DNA from: Blautia faecis
GTDB taxonomy: Bacteria > Bacillota > Clostridia > Lachnospirales > Lachnospiraceae
Assembly: GCF_020554845.1 (NCBI RefSeq)
Contig: NZ_JAJCIA010000003.1
Span: forward strand, 62,001 to 126,000
Length of the DNA stretch: 64,000 nucleotides
Reading direction: 5' to 3'
Every line of letters starts with the position of its first letter. The stretch's first letter is position 1. Shown one piece after another: positions 26,561 to 36,401 of this stretch. The notes under the pieces were generated by a model. The model was not told the origin of the DNA and ran no database searches. It saw only the letters and a program-made list of their open reading frames with translations. The position numbers and the translations under genes were made by a program.

Positions 26561-27784
26561 ATGAATTTAACCAACATTTTTGAATCCACTGATTTTGTTC
26601 ACGCCAGTGGCACGAAGGAAGAACTACAGGTTGCGGAATTTTTGAAAGGACAGTGCGAGGAACTGGGAGTGACGGCGAAGATAGAGGCTTTTCGGGTTGC
26701 TATGGGGAATATTGAGGAATCCCATCTTTTTGCAGATGGGAAAGAAATTCCCTGTAAGGCATTTAACTGTTGCGGCAGTGGCGTTGTAGAAGGGGAACTT
26801 TATTATATGCCGGGAACGGATCCGGTCTCTGTGGCTGGTGCTAAAGATAAGATCGTGCTTCTGGATACTCAGGGAATTGGATTTTTCGGATATCAGGATC
26901 TGATGAAGGCAGGAGCAAAGGGGATTATTTTCCAGTATGGAAATGTACACTTCCCAAATACAGATATAGATCAGAGGGATCTGCGAGAGGCTGTTGTAGG
27001 GGAAGAGCGTAAGGTACTTTGTGCTATGATTCATTCCAGCCAGGCTGTAGAGCTGGTGAAAAACAAAGTAAAGAATATCCGTTTAGAGGTATTCCAGAAA
27101 GAGTATGACGGCCAGTCACACAATGTAGTCGCAGAGCTTCCCGGTAAGCGTGACGAGTTTATTGTATTAACAGCTCATTACGATACCACTTCTTTATCTC
27201 ATGGCGCATATGACAATATGAGCGGCTGTGCAGGACTGCTTGGAATTATGGAGCAGCTGAAAGGAAAGGAGCTGAACTATGGGCTTCGTCTCGTGTTCTG
27301 TGGAAGTGAGGAACGTGGACTTCTGGGTTCCAAGGCTTATGTACGTGATCATAAAGAGGAATTAGAGAAAATAGTGTTGAATATTAACTTGGATATGATC
27401 GGAACCTACCTGGGCAAGTTTATTGCCTGTGTTTCCGCAGAGGATAAGCTGGTTCACTATATTTCCTATATGGCGGCAGAAACCGGCTTTCCTGTAGAAG
27501 CTAAGAGCGGTGTTTATTCCAGTGATTCCACGCCGTTTGCAGATGGCGGTGTTCCGGCGCTGTCCTTTGCCAGAATTTCCAGTCCGAATGTAACACCAAT
27601 TCACTGCCGTTATGATGTTAAAGAAGTTATGTCTATGGAGCAGCTGCAGAGAGATATTGATTTTCTGGTGAAGTTTACACAGCACTTTGCAAATGCGGTT
27701 GTATGCCCGGTTGCGCGGGAGATTCCTGAGAAGATTAAAAAAGAACTGGATGAGTACCTTTTCAGAAAGAGAAAAGAGCAATAG
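26561..27784 (+). CDS. M28-family zinc aminopeptidase
   Basis: The start at 26561 follows AAGGAG (26547-26552); an upstream ATG at 26525 is less well placed. The 407-aa protein has the M28 core with a PA-domain-like insert (about residues 85-190). Zinc-binding and catalytic motifs: TAHYDTTSLSHGAYDNMSG, CGSEERGLLGSKAYV, ILNINLDMIG and a late His in TPIHCRYD. There is no signal peptide, so it is probably a cytoplasmic aminopeptidase for small peptides. GC content returns to the chromosomal level here, marking the right edge of the island. Confidence 0.88.
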   Translation: MNLTNIFESTDFVHASGTKEELQVAEFLKGQCEELGVTAKIEAFRVAMGNIEESHLFADGKEIPCKAFNCCGSGVVEGELYYMPGTDPVSVAGAKDKIVLLDTQGIGFFGYQDLMKAGAKGIIFQYGNVHFPNTDIDQRDLREAVVGEERKVLCAMIHSSQAVELVKNKVKNIRLEVFQKEYDGQSHNVVAELPGKRDEFIVLTAHYDTTSLSHGAYDNMSGCAGLLGIMEQLKGKELNYGLRLVFCGSEERGLLGSKAYVRDHKEELEKIVLNINLDMIGTYLGKFIACVSAEDKLVHYISYMAAETGFPVEAKSGVYSSDSTPFADGGVPALSFARISSPNVTPIHCRYDVKEVMSMEQLQRDIDFLVKFTQHFANAVVCPVAREIPEKIKKELDEYLFRKRKEQ

Positions 27785-27819
27785 AGCATGAAGAAAACTC
27801 CAAAATAAATGTGCGCTAT

Positions 27820-27868
27820 AAAGTGGGATGTGCAGATTACAGGAAAAGATTTTTGAAACGTGTTTCAG
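27820..27868 (+). repeat. Family B right end, degenerate
   Basis: AAAGTGGGATGTGCAGATTAC then TTTTTGAAACGTGTTTCAG, a decayed version of the right half of the element at 54003. Confidence 0.45.
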
Positions 27869-27902
27869 ATAAGGTAGCTGGGATGAAAAAAGGAGGAGTC
27901 CT

Positions 27903-28439
27903 ATGAGTTACATAACTACATACACAAGAAAGCATTTCGACCCGGTTCATCCGGACCCGGAGCGAATCTGCATTCAGGATATTGCACATGCATTGCCATT
28001 GATCTGCCGGGGAAATGGACATGTAAGCACCTTTTGGTCTGTTGGGGAGCATTGTATTTGCTGTGCGAAGGAGGCTCTTGGGCGAGGGTATTCCAATCGT
28101 CAGGCGCTGGCTTGTCTTTTGCATGATGCCAGCGAGTGCTATATGTCAGATGTGCCCCGTCCGCTGAAGCAGGAGATGCCCAGATACCGTGAGGTGGAAG
28201 AGCAGCTGCTTCAGGTGATTTATAAGAAATTTCTGGGAAGCAGTCTGACTGATGAAGAAGCGCAGCGTCTGAAAGAAATTGATGATGATCTTCTCTGGTA
28301 TGATTTAGAGGTTCTTCTGGAAGAGAAACAACCGGGGGATGCACCGAAGCTGCACTTTGAGCTGGATTATACAGTGCGGCCGTTTGTTGAAGTAGAGCAG
28401 GAATATCTGGAAATGTTTCAAAAACTGAGCGAATCATAA
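27903..28439 (+). CDS. HD-domain phosphohydrolase, YfbR-like
   Basis: A 178-aa protein. Metal-binding HD residues are visible in VSTFWSVGEHCICCA and ACLLHDASECYMSDVPRPL; the second is the HD dyad typical of YfbR-like 5'-nucleotidases and related phage-type HD enzymes. AGGAGG precedes the ATG at 27903. Probably hydrolyses deoxynucleoside monophosphates; no operon partner is evident. Confidence 0.8.
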   Translation: MSYITTYTRKHFDPVHPDPERICIQDIAHALPLICRGNGHVSTFWSVGEHCICCAKEALGRGYSNRQALACLLHDASECYMSDVPRPLKQEMPRYREVEEQLLQVIYKKFLGSSLTDEEAQRLKEIDDDLLWYDLEVLLEEKQPGDAPKLHFELDYTVRPFVEVEQEYLEMFQKLSES

Positions 28440-28543
28440 AAGACAGATTTTTACCCGGAGAATGCGGCATTTATTATGCAGAAATATGAGGGATGGCAGA
28501 TTCAGAAACAGACCTCAGACAGATTCTATGGGAGGAATTACAC

Positions 28544-29284
28544 ATGAACCAGGAGATAAAAATAGCGGTTTGTGATGACCTTGCGGAAGACAGGGAGAAT
28601 ATCACCCGGCTGCTTTCGGAATACACAGACAAAAATAACCTATATGTGAAAATAGAAGAATTTTCTTCCGGGGAGGCATTTTTATCCTCAGATACATCCG
28701 TTTATTCACTGGTTTTTATGGATATTTTTATGAGTGGGATGAACGGTATGGAGACGGCGAAGAAGCTGATTTCAAGAAACAGCCGGGTGCAGATCGTGTT
28801 CGGGAGCACCAGTACGGAGTTTGCAGCAGAGGCCTTTGATATTGAGGCGCTTCATTACATGGTGAAGCCAGTGAGAAAAGAGAAGCTGTTTCACATTCTG
28901 GATCGCTTTTTTGACAGTGTCTACTCCCTGCGGACTGTGAACGTGAAAGTGGGACGGCTGGAGGAGAGCATTTACATTTCCGATATTCTGTATGCAGAAG
29001 CAGATGGAAAACGAGCGAAAATTCACACGAAAAAGGGCGTGATAGATGCTTCCATGTCTATGGCAGATCTGGAAAAGGTTCTGCCAGCCAATGAGTTTTG
29101 CCGCCCGATCCGGTGGGCGCTGGTTTCCATGAGGGAAATCGTGGCTATGCCTACGGATATTCTGAAGCTGTCGGATAAGACAGAAATCCCCATCAGTCGT
29201 CTTAAGCGAAAGGAAATCCAGGATGCTTTTGCAAATTATAGCTGGCGAAGTACGAGACGGCGCATGCGGGGCGGAATCCTGTAA
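28544..29284 (+). CDS. LytTR-family response regulator
   Basis: The start at 28544 follows GGGAGG; an upstream ATG at 28493 lacks one. The 246-aa protein has a receiver domain with acidic pocket CDD near residues 10-12, phosphorylation site Asp60 in VFMDIFM and Lys near residue 109 in MVKPVRKEK, followed by a LytTR DNA-binding domain (VNVKVGRLEESIYISDILYA ... NEFCRPIRWALVSM). It resembles AgrA/VirR-type regulators. No histidine kinase gene is adjacent, so it is an orphan. Confidence 0.88.
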   Translation: MNQEIKIAVCDDLAEDRENITRLLSEYTDKNNLYVKIEEFSSGEAFLSSDTSVYSLVFMDIFMSGMNGMETAKKLISRNSRVQIVFGSTSTEFAAEAFDIEALHYMVKPVRKEKLFHILDRFFDSVYSLRTVNVKVGRLEESIYISDILYAEADGKRAKIHTKKGVIDASMSMADLEKVLPANEFCRPIRWALVSMREIVAMPTDILKLSDKTEIPISRLKRKEIQDAFANYSWRSTRRRMRGGIL

Positions 29285-29328
29285 AAGAATTTACAGACTA
29301 CGTTATAATTATAAAAGGAAAAAACTTT

Positions 29329-29372
29329 ATAGCGTGTTTGAAAAAAGGTTTTCTGTAAAATATACGTTATAA
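29329..29372 (+). repeat. Family B left end flanked by an 11-bp direct repeat
   Basis: ATAGCGTGTTTGAAAAAAGG plus inner TTTTCTGTAAAATATACG. The words TACGTTATAAT at 29299-29309 and 29363-29373 bracket it, like a target duplication. Confidence 0.5.
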
Positions 29373-29399
29373 TCTGCAGGAGAAACTTGAAACGAAATA

Positions 29400-29428
29400 T
29401 TGAGAGAACGTTTCGGACATGTTATGAT
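29400..29428 (+). promoter_or_regulatory. Promoter of the small acidic protein gene
   Basis: TTGAGA (29400-29405), a 17-bp spacer and TATGAT (29423-29428) with an extended TGT. Confidence 0.65.
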
Positions 29429-29486
29429 TTGGAAAATATGAAAAACCTTTAGAAAACATTTTTTTGAAAGCGGAGGACATCATACT

Positions 29487-29708
29487 ATGGGAAAAATTAT
29501 TAATTTATCAGCAGTACTGGAAAAAGAAGAGAAATTACAGCAGGTAGTAGATTACATGGAGGAACTGAAAGACCAGTTTTCAGATTTGATCCAGGAGTAT
29601 GAGGATGATGGCGCAGATGTAAGGAAAGTCGATACACTGACTGAGGCTCTGGACGCGCTGGAAGATGCATATGAGATGGTCTGTGAAGTTGCTGAGGAAG
29701 AGGAGTGA
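29487..29708 (+). CDS. Small acidic protein of unknown function
   Basis: A 73-aa product with a GGAGG ribosome site and its own promoter. It is strongly acidic and predicted fully helical with heptad-like spacing (VVDYMEELKDQFSDLIQEYE), ending VCEVAEEEE. I do not recognise the family. The clean promoter and ribosome site support it as a real gene. Confidence 0.65.
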   Translation: MGKIINLSAVLEKEEKLQQVVDYMEELKDQFSDLIQEYEDDGADVRKVDTLTEALDALEDAYEMVCEVAEEEE

Positions 29709-29950
29709 TAATTTATTTAAAATAAGGTACATTCAGCTAAAAACACGAAACAACACAACGTGTTAATTAGTACTGGGTGTACTTTTCTTGTATATTGTGG
29801 AGATTTTGTAGTGTATAGAAATCGTACAAGCGTCGCTACGCGACGGCTCTAATGTTACTGTGAACTTTGTTCACAAAAAACACCTCGCGGAATGTTACCA
29901 GTGAACAGTAACGCTCCAATCTATTTTCTCATATAAAATCCCAAAAACCT
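29709..29950. other. Intergenic stretch holding only repeats
   Basis: It contains a small hairpin (CGTCGC/GCGACG near 29831-29845) and family A copy 4. No gene seen. Confidence 0.5.
29854..29912 (-). repeat. Family A palindromic repeat, copy 4 (best-kept ends)
   Basis: It begins GTTACTGTGAACTTTGTTCAC and ends TTACCAGTGAACAGTAAC, so the outer GTTACTGT/ACAGTAAC are inverted repeats. The core is CACCTCGCGGAATG. Confidence 0.75.
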
Positions 29951-29951
29951 A

Positions 29952-29980
29952 TTGACATAGTGGGTTAATAGTGGTAATAT
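29952..29980 (+). promoter_or_regulatory. cysK promoter with tandem operator-like repeats
   Basis: TTGACA (29952-29957), a 17-bp spacer and TAATAT (29975-29980). The spacer holds ATAGTGG twice (29957 and 29968, 11 bp apart), a likely site for a cysteine-responsive regulator. The preceding 12-mer CCTATTGACATA recurs at the larE promoter. A 170-nt leader follows with no T-box motif that I can see. Confidence 0.75.
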
Positions 29981-30153
29981 CCATTTAACGAATAAATAAC
30001 CCAGTAAATCAATACGGAATATCGACAATTATTGCCGAAGAAGCAAGCTGGCAGTTACTGGGGGCAGATACAGACATAACAGGCGGGCCGCCATACGGCG
30101 ACATCACCTCGAATAAATGTAAAGCGGCCGCAGGCGCCGGGAAAGGAATGGAT

Positions 30154-31083
30154 ATGGCATACTATAAGGGAACACTTGGATTGATCGGAAACACCCCACT
30201 TGTAGAGGTTACAAATATTGAGAAGGAGCTTGGACTGGAAGCTACTGTTCTTGTGAAGCTGGAATACTTTAACCCGGCAGGAAGCGTTAAGGACAGAATT
30301 GCCAAGGCTATGATCGAGGACGCAGAGCAGAAAGGAATTCTGAAGGAAGGTTCCGTAATCATTGAGCCAACTTCTGGAAATACCGGAATCGGTCTGGCAT
30401 CTATCGCAGCAGCTAAGGGATACAGAATCATCCTCACCATGCCAGAGACCATGAGTGTTGAGCGTCGAAACATTTTGAAAGCATACGGCGCAGAGCTTGT
30501 TCTTACCGATGGAACCAAGGGAATGAAAGGTGCCATTGCCAGGGCCAACGAACTGGCAGAGGAGATTCCGAACAGCTTCATCCCAGGACAGTTTGTGAAC
30601 CCGGCGAACCCGGCAGTGCACAAGGCGACTACAGGTCCGGAGATCTGGAAGGACACTGAGGGAAAGGTTGATATCTTCATCGCAGGTGTTGGTACAGGCG
30701 GAACCCTTACCGGAACAGGTGAATATCTGAAAGAGCAGAACCCGAATGTGAAAATTGTAGCACTTGAGCCTTCTACCTCCCCGGTATTATCTGAGGGAAA
30801 AGCAGGTCCGCACAAGATCCAGGGAATCGGTGCCGGATTTGTTCCGGATGTTCTGAATACCAAAGTTTATGATGAGATTTATAAAGCAGAGGCTGATGAG
30901 GCATTTGCCACAGCGAAGCTTCTTGCACACAAAGAAGGAATCCTGGTTGGAATTTCTTCCGGAGCTGCGTTAAAAGCCGCAATTGACTATGCAAAGAAGC
31001 CTGAGAATAAGGGCAAAGTGATTGTAGCCCTTCTTCCGGATACTGGTGACAGATATTATTCTACACCACTGTTCACTGAATAA
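30154..31083 (+). CDS. cysK: Cysteine synthase A (O-acetylserine sulfhydrylase)
   Basis: The start at 30154 (second ATG) gives a 7-nt spacing to GGAAAGG; the ATG at 30148 is too close. The 309-aa PLP enzyme makes cysteine from O-acetylserine and sulfide. The PLP lysine is in [11 protein letters not shown], with the substrate loop [12 protein letters not shown], phosphate-binding [12 protein letters not shown] and the C-terminal GISSGAAL. Length is normal for CysK. Monocistronic, with its own promoter and terminator. Expression is probably sulfur-controlled. Confidence 0.96.
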   Translation: MAYYKGTLGLIGNTPLVEVTNIEKELGLEATVLVKLEYFNPAGSVKDRIAKAMIEDAEQKGILKEGSVIIEPTSGNTGIGLASIAAAKGYRIILTMPETMSVERRNILKAYGAELVLTDGTKGMKGAIARANELAEEIPNSFIPGQFVNPANPAVHKATTGPEIWKDTEGKVDIFIAGVGTGGTLTGTGEYLKEQNPNVKIVALEPSTSPVLSEGKAGPHKIQGIGAGFVPDVLNTKVYDEIYKAEADEAFATAKLLAHKEGILVGISSGAALKAAIDYAKKPENKGKVIVALLPDTGDRYYSTPLFTE

Positions 31084-31145
31084 AGATACATAGTAAACAT
31101 ACGGTAACTGTGAAGGCATTGCGCAGTTATAGTTTACCAAATAAG

Positions 31146-31204
31146 AAGCCTCACTATCTGATATCGCTTATACAGAGTTGTTATCAGATCGGTGAGGCTT
31201 TTTT
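31146..31204 (+). terminator. cysK terminator
   Basis: AAGCCTCAC plus TATCTGATA pair with TATCAGAT plus GTGAGGCTT, followed by TTTT. Confidence 0.8.
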
Positions 31205-31501
31205 GCGTAATATTACGCTATTATTTTATTTGGCTAGCAATTGTACCGTCAGCATTGATAGTACAATTATCGGTCGGATTGAATTCGAGAATGTACATAA
31301 AAATTGCATGCTTATACATAAAAACGACAACTAACTTTTCCGGCGCCGTTTGTGATTGTAAGGGAAAATAGCTATGCTAAAATGGATTTAGTCAATTATC
31401 AAAAATAAATGTAATTGTTCAGTGCTAATTTTCAAAATGCTTTGTATTTCGTCATTTGATTCTGACCAGTTACAAATGAATTTAAGGGAGAGAAAAGAAT
31501 T
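31205..31501 (+). promoter_or_regulatory. Leader and promoter of the first LRR surface-protein gene
   Basis: TTGTAA (31356-31361), a 16-bp spacer and TAAAAT (31378-31383) with an extended TGC, then about 110 nt of leader. The rest of this AT-rich spacer holds nothing that I recognise. Confidence 0.55.
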
Positions 31502-34500
31502 ATGAAAAGGAAGGCAATCAGCCGGATACTTGCAATTTCGCTGAGTGTTGCAATGTGTGCACAAAGCATTCCGATTTATGCTGCAGAAGAAATTGGGACT
31601 TCAGCTGCAGCGGACTTCTTCGCAGAAGATTCTATTGAAAACCAGAGTTTGAATGAAGGCGACGCGGAAACCAACGCGGAAACTAACACGGAATCTAATA
31701 CAGAAACCAACACGAAAGCCGATGCGACAACCGGCATATCGGAAGCGTATACGTTGGAAGAGAGTAATTCAGCGACCACATCGGAGGAAACGGTTACTGA
31801 CGAGGATGGATTCTGGTCTGGAGAATCAGAAACAGTTGAATCTTCAGCAAATGGTTCTGGTGGATGGGAATCTGCGGAAATGGATGGAGCAGAAGCGGGA
31901 GATGAGGCGGTAAAGCGAGATGCTGCAGCTTTTGTTTCGGGAGACGTGGAAGAAAACGTAGAGGAAACTGGAGAAACAAATGAATTGGAAGAGGCTCTTT
32001 CTGAATCGGCAGAGATGACAGAAGGTGATTTTTCCTATGTAATTGTAAATAACAGTTATGCGCGTATTACCAGATATTCCGGAAGTGCCACCATCGTTCA
32101 GGTTCCGTCTACCATAGGTGGTTATGCGGTTCAGGTGATCGGAGCGAGAGCATTCCAGGGAAATACAGTGCTGGAAAGTATGGAGCTTCCCGATGGCCTG
32201 ACTACCATATATGCTTATGCATTTGCAGACTGTACAAACCTTACCCAGATCAATCTGTCAGAAGGTCTTAATATACGCCTATGCATTTGAAAAATGTACC
32301 AGTATCACCAGCATACACCTGCCAGACAGCATTACCACGATGGGCTATAAAGTCTTTGGAGGATGCAGCAATCTTGAGAGTGCCAATTATCCGGTAAACT
32401 GGGTAAACAGTCCCAGTGGAAACGGATCGAACAGCTATGAATATGGAAATGTATTTTCCGGCTGTCCGAAACTGACCGAGATAGAGATTCCAGAAGGAGT
32501 AAAGGTAATCGCGCCCCACAGTTTTGCAAACTTAACCACACTAACCAGTGTAACGTTGCCATCAAGCCTGACCGAAATCGGTGCATACGCATTCGCAGGA
32601 GCAACCGGTCTTACAGAAGTAACGTTTCCTTCCAATACCAAGACGATAAGAGATTATGCATTTGCCGACTGCGCAGGTTTAAAGGACATTTACATTCCAG
32701 ATTCCACTACTGATATCAGGAAAGCTGTATTCGAAAACTGCCCACAGCTGACGATACATTGCAGTTATTATTCTATGGCAACCATATATGCCATTGAAAA
32801 TAATATTCCATTTGAGCAAATAGGAACTTATACGGACAGCGCCGAAACCGTCCTGGATCGTTCAGACACCAGCTATTACGGAGACTTCGGAAGTGCCACA
32901 GCCAATGGATATGTGGCCATGACAGTACGCTATAACATAAAAGACACATGGAAATCCGCAGTAAGCGACCTGAATGTGAAGCTGGTTCTTCCTTCCAACG
33001 GAGAGCTTGACGAATCCACATTAAAGGTGGATGGGGAGTTATGCCAGAACTATAATTTAAAGGACAGGACACTGACCATTCCTGTGAGCGGTACCTCTGG
33101 AATTATCCGTTTCAGTATCAAAGCACAGAGTCAGTCGGCAGCACGCAGCTACGCTATTTTGAACTACAAAAAGAACAGAAACTCCAGCCAGGAAATCATC
33201 GGTGTACTGAATGAAAGCATTAATCTGTTCACCATAGATGCACCAGATGTTGTATCAAAGCCAACCGTAAATGTTTCCGGTATGGCAAATGCCGGTGGAA
33301 CTGTTACCCTGCTTGTGAATGAGAAAGAACAGCAGACAGTCCAGGTATCAAAGGCCGGCTTATGGTCTGCCGTTCTTACACTGGAAAATCCTTCCAACTA
33401 TGAGACATATAAGATCAAAGCACTTTGCACACAGGCAGATGGTACAACAGAAACAAGGACTGTCGCAGTCACCTATAATGAAGGAGAACCCTCAATCGAG
33501 TCCTTCAAAATGTACTATAATGAGCATGACAAAATAAAATCCTACGATCTGACAAAGACAGACGGAGTAACACCTTTGGTGTATTATCTTCCGAAAAGCA
33601 AATTTGACTATGAGCTTACCTTTGAAAACCCGGAACAGATAAAGACTCTGTATGTTACAAGCACCAGAAACAACCAGACCAAATATCTGAAAGCAACCTA
33701 TGAACCAGAAAAAAATGCATTTGTAACAGACGGATATTTCGATGAATCGGATCACAACTATGTTCCTGGCGTGATCAGCTATGAATATAACAAAACAGTT
33801 CCAGAAGTAAAAATGGGACAGGATTTTGACTGGGAGGCTTTGCAGAAAGGACTTCCGGAAGGTGCAGAAAAGGATATTACGGTAAGGAAAAATACAGCAA
33901 CCGATTATGACGCAACCATTGATCTCAGTAAATTCGGGGAGGATCTGAAAGATGTAGGACTGGATGTCACCATCAGCGTGTTTGACGAGAGCAACGGTTC
34001 CAGTATGGGAACATGGAAGGGATTGATCGACGAAGCCAATAAAGATATGGGTTATCTGATCCCGGGGTATGATGACAGCAAGTATATCTGCAACCTGGAT
34101 TATTCCGACAAAGGCACCTGGTATATGCTGGTAAAGGATGTTACCGGAAATAAATACATTGGATTTATGCTGGACACTGCTACTGAAAATGCCGGGAATC
34201 TGGATCAGTACTGGACACTTTCCCAGATTTCCTCCCACCTGTCAACAATAAATAAGGGAGCGTCCATGTTATATCAGAACTATCAGATTGAGAAAGACAT
34301 GGATGAGCTGAGAAAAGATGTACTGGCTTCCGGCGGTCACTATTCTGACCAGGAATTAAAGGAGAAATTGAAAGCTGTGGATAATCTGGAGAGTGACCAG
34401 AAAATGTTTATGATCATGACAGCGATGATTCCACTGGTCGTAGCAGGAGGAGCGATGGGCGCAGGCCCGGTAATTGCGCTGACTGCCATATTGGGAACGA

Positions 34501-35912
34501 TTACAGCAGCTTCCTCATTATTCTGGGATATCAGAAAAGCAGATATTAAAGGGGAAAAATTCAAGCTTCGTTTTGTAGTAGATCCAAGCGGCTATGTGTT
34601 TGATCTTTCCACAGGAGAGAGAATTGAGGATGTTACCGTAACAGCTTACTGGATTCCATATGATGAATCTGATGATTTCTGGAATAAAACGCCGTCCCCA
34701 TCCGAGTATGGAACGAAATGGAATGCGGGGGAGTATAACCAGTACAATCCTCTTCAGACAAATGCAGACGGAAAATATGCATGGGATGTTCCGGAAGGCT
34801 GGTGGAGAGTAAAATACGAGAAAGAGGGATATGAAACTACATGGAGTGACTGGATGACCGTTCCGCCTCTTCGAACCGAAGTGAATATCGGTATGGTATC
34901 GCAGACAAAACCGTCGGTAGAGCACAGCTGGGATAACGGAACGGTAGTCATAGCAGCGACTTGTACTTCCACAGGAATTATCAGCTATGAGTGCACGGAC
35001 TGCCATATTACCAGAACAGAGGTTTTACCGGTGAATCCGGACGCCCACAGCTGGGATAACGGAAATGTGACAAAGGAAGCCACCTGTACTGAGGAAGGTA
35101 TCAGAACCTTTACCTGTGTGAACTGCAGACAGACCAGAACCGAGAAGCTGCCCGCGAAGGGACATGGGGAAACAGAGGTCAGAGGGAAAAAAGCAGCAAC
35201 CTGTGCAAGTGAAGGCTATACAGGCGACACTTATTGTAAGACCTGCGGAACCAGATTAAGCGGCGGTGAAACAATCGCGAAGACAGAACATACCTGGGGA
35301 GAATGGGAAAAGACATCAGATGCTACCGTATTTGCAGCTCAGAAAGAGAAAAGAATCTGTAAGATCTGCCAGACCACAGAAGAAAGAGACAATGGAAATC
35401 CGCTGACTTCCAAAATGATACTTACAGCCTCCAGCTTGAAAATGAAAATAAAACAGACCACAAAAGTGCTCAAGATTTCCGGCATGGAGAGTGGGGACTA
35501 TGTAGCATCTGTGGTTTCAGGCAACAGTAAGCTTCTGAAAGTAAGCTCCTACACCAAAGACGGTGCAGTTACGCTGAAGGCTCAGAAGAAAACAGGAAAG
35601 ACGAAACTTACAGTGACTCTGGCTGGCGGTGCAGTAAAAACTGTGAATGTTACCATCCAGAAGGGAACTGTGAAAACCACCAAAATTTCAGGTGTACCGA
35701 AGAAAATCACCTTAAAGAAAGGGAAGAAACAGACCCTGGCACCGGTTCTGGCACCGATCACAACCCAGCAGAAAGTGACCTACACCACATCTAACAAGAA
35801 AGTCTGCACTGTGACAAAAGGTGGTGTAATTACAGCGAAGAAAAAAGGTACTGCAAAAGTTACGGTACGCTCCGGCAGAAAAAAGGTGGTTATTACAGTC
35901 AAAGTGTGGTAA
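31502..35912 (+). pseudogene. BspA-like leucine-rich-repeat surface protein, frameshifted
   Basis: The first part (31502-32290) has a signal peptide cut near YAA-EEI, a long acidic Glu/Thr/Asn-rich stretch and two LRR_5 repeats. It then leaves frame at about 32268-32275 and ends at 32290. The remainder continues in another frame (open from 32211, meaningful from about 32271) to 35912 with further LRR_5 units, beta-sandwich domains, a hydrophobic segment near 34410-34520, four H...C..C cysteine-paired modules (ATCTEEGIRTFTCVNCRQ) and a C-terminal Ig-like BIG2 domain. The earlier repeat reads GLTTIYAYAF where the break reads GL-IYAYAF, so five bases appear lost in a repeated segment. The total would be about 1470 aa. 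The break may be real (on/off switching) or an assembly error. Confidence 0.8.
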
Positions 35913-35966
35913 GCTGCAAGAGCGCGAAGCGGGATACGCCTACTGAAAGAAGATAAAATATACCGT

Positions 35967-35997
35967 AAAGCGGGACGTGCAGATTGTAAGAATGATT
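35967..35997 (+). repeat. Family B internal fragment
   Basis: AAAGCGGGACGTGCAGATTG and GAATGATT match the right half of family B, but the terminal inverted repeat is lost. Confidence 0.4.
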
Positions 35998-36050
35998 AAG
36001 GGGCAGACTTTAGAACTGCCAATGTTACAGGATGTATGATGCCTCTGATA

Positions 36051-36103
36051 AACTGCCGTGTCTGATATGTTTAAGAAACATATTGAACACGGCAGTTTTT
36101 TTC
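36051..36103 (+). terminator. Terminator after the first LRR gene
   Basis: AACTGCCGTGT (36051-36061) pairs with ACACGGCAGTT (36087-36097), with an inner ATATGTTT/AAACATAT stem and a T7 run. Confidence 0.85.
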
Positions 36104-36309
36104 AAACAGGATAACTGTTTAGTATCTTCACACTGCCTTCTGGATAGTTGTCAAACAGGTTGTGCTGTGCATAAAAAAAGCAATCTTGTGCATAAAAACC
36201 GTAACCTTTCCCACCATTATTGTCTCAAAAATTCAATTATGATATTCTTTTTATGAGAAAAAAAGAGCACTTTTCCAGCTTTTGAAAATTTGCTGGTGCT
36301 ATTCAGAGC

Positions 36310-36346
36310 CACGAAGCGTGTTGCTGTGAACGGAGTAAACAGTAAC
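36310..36346 (+). repeat. Family A repeat, right half only (copy 5)
   Basis: CACGAAGCGTGTTGCTGTGAA then CGGAGTAAACAGTAAC. It ends 22 bp before a TATAAT (36368-36373) that probably serves the next gene. Confidence 0.6.
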
Positions 36347-36401
36347 CCAAATGGATTTTTGAACAGTTATAATTGCCGAAAAAATAAGGGGGAATGAAAG
36401 A

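Noticed and set aside
29981..30153. T-box or other riboswitch in the cysK leader
   Set aside because: No TGGNACCGCG-type T-box word and no terminator/antiterminator pair could be found by eye.
31110..31334. Possible 74-aa gene after cysK
   Set aside because: It runs through the cysK terminator hairpin and has no ribosome site.
36032..36256. Possible 74-aa gene between LRR genes
   Set aside because: It contains the terminator at 36051-36103 and lacks a ribosome site.
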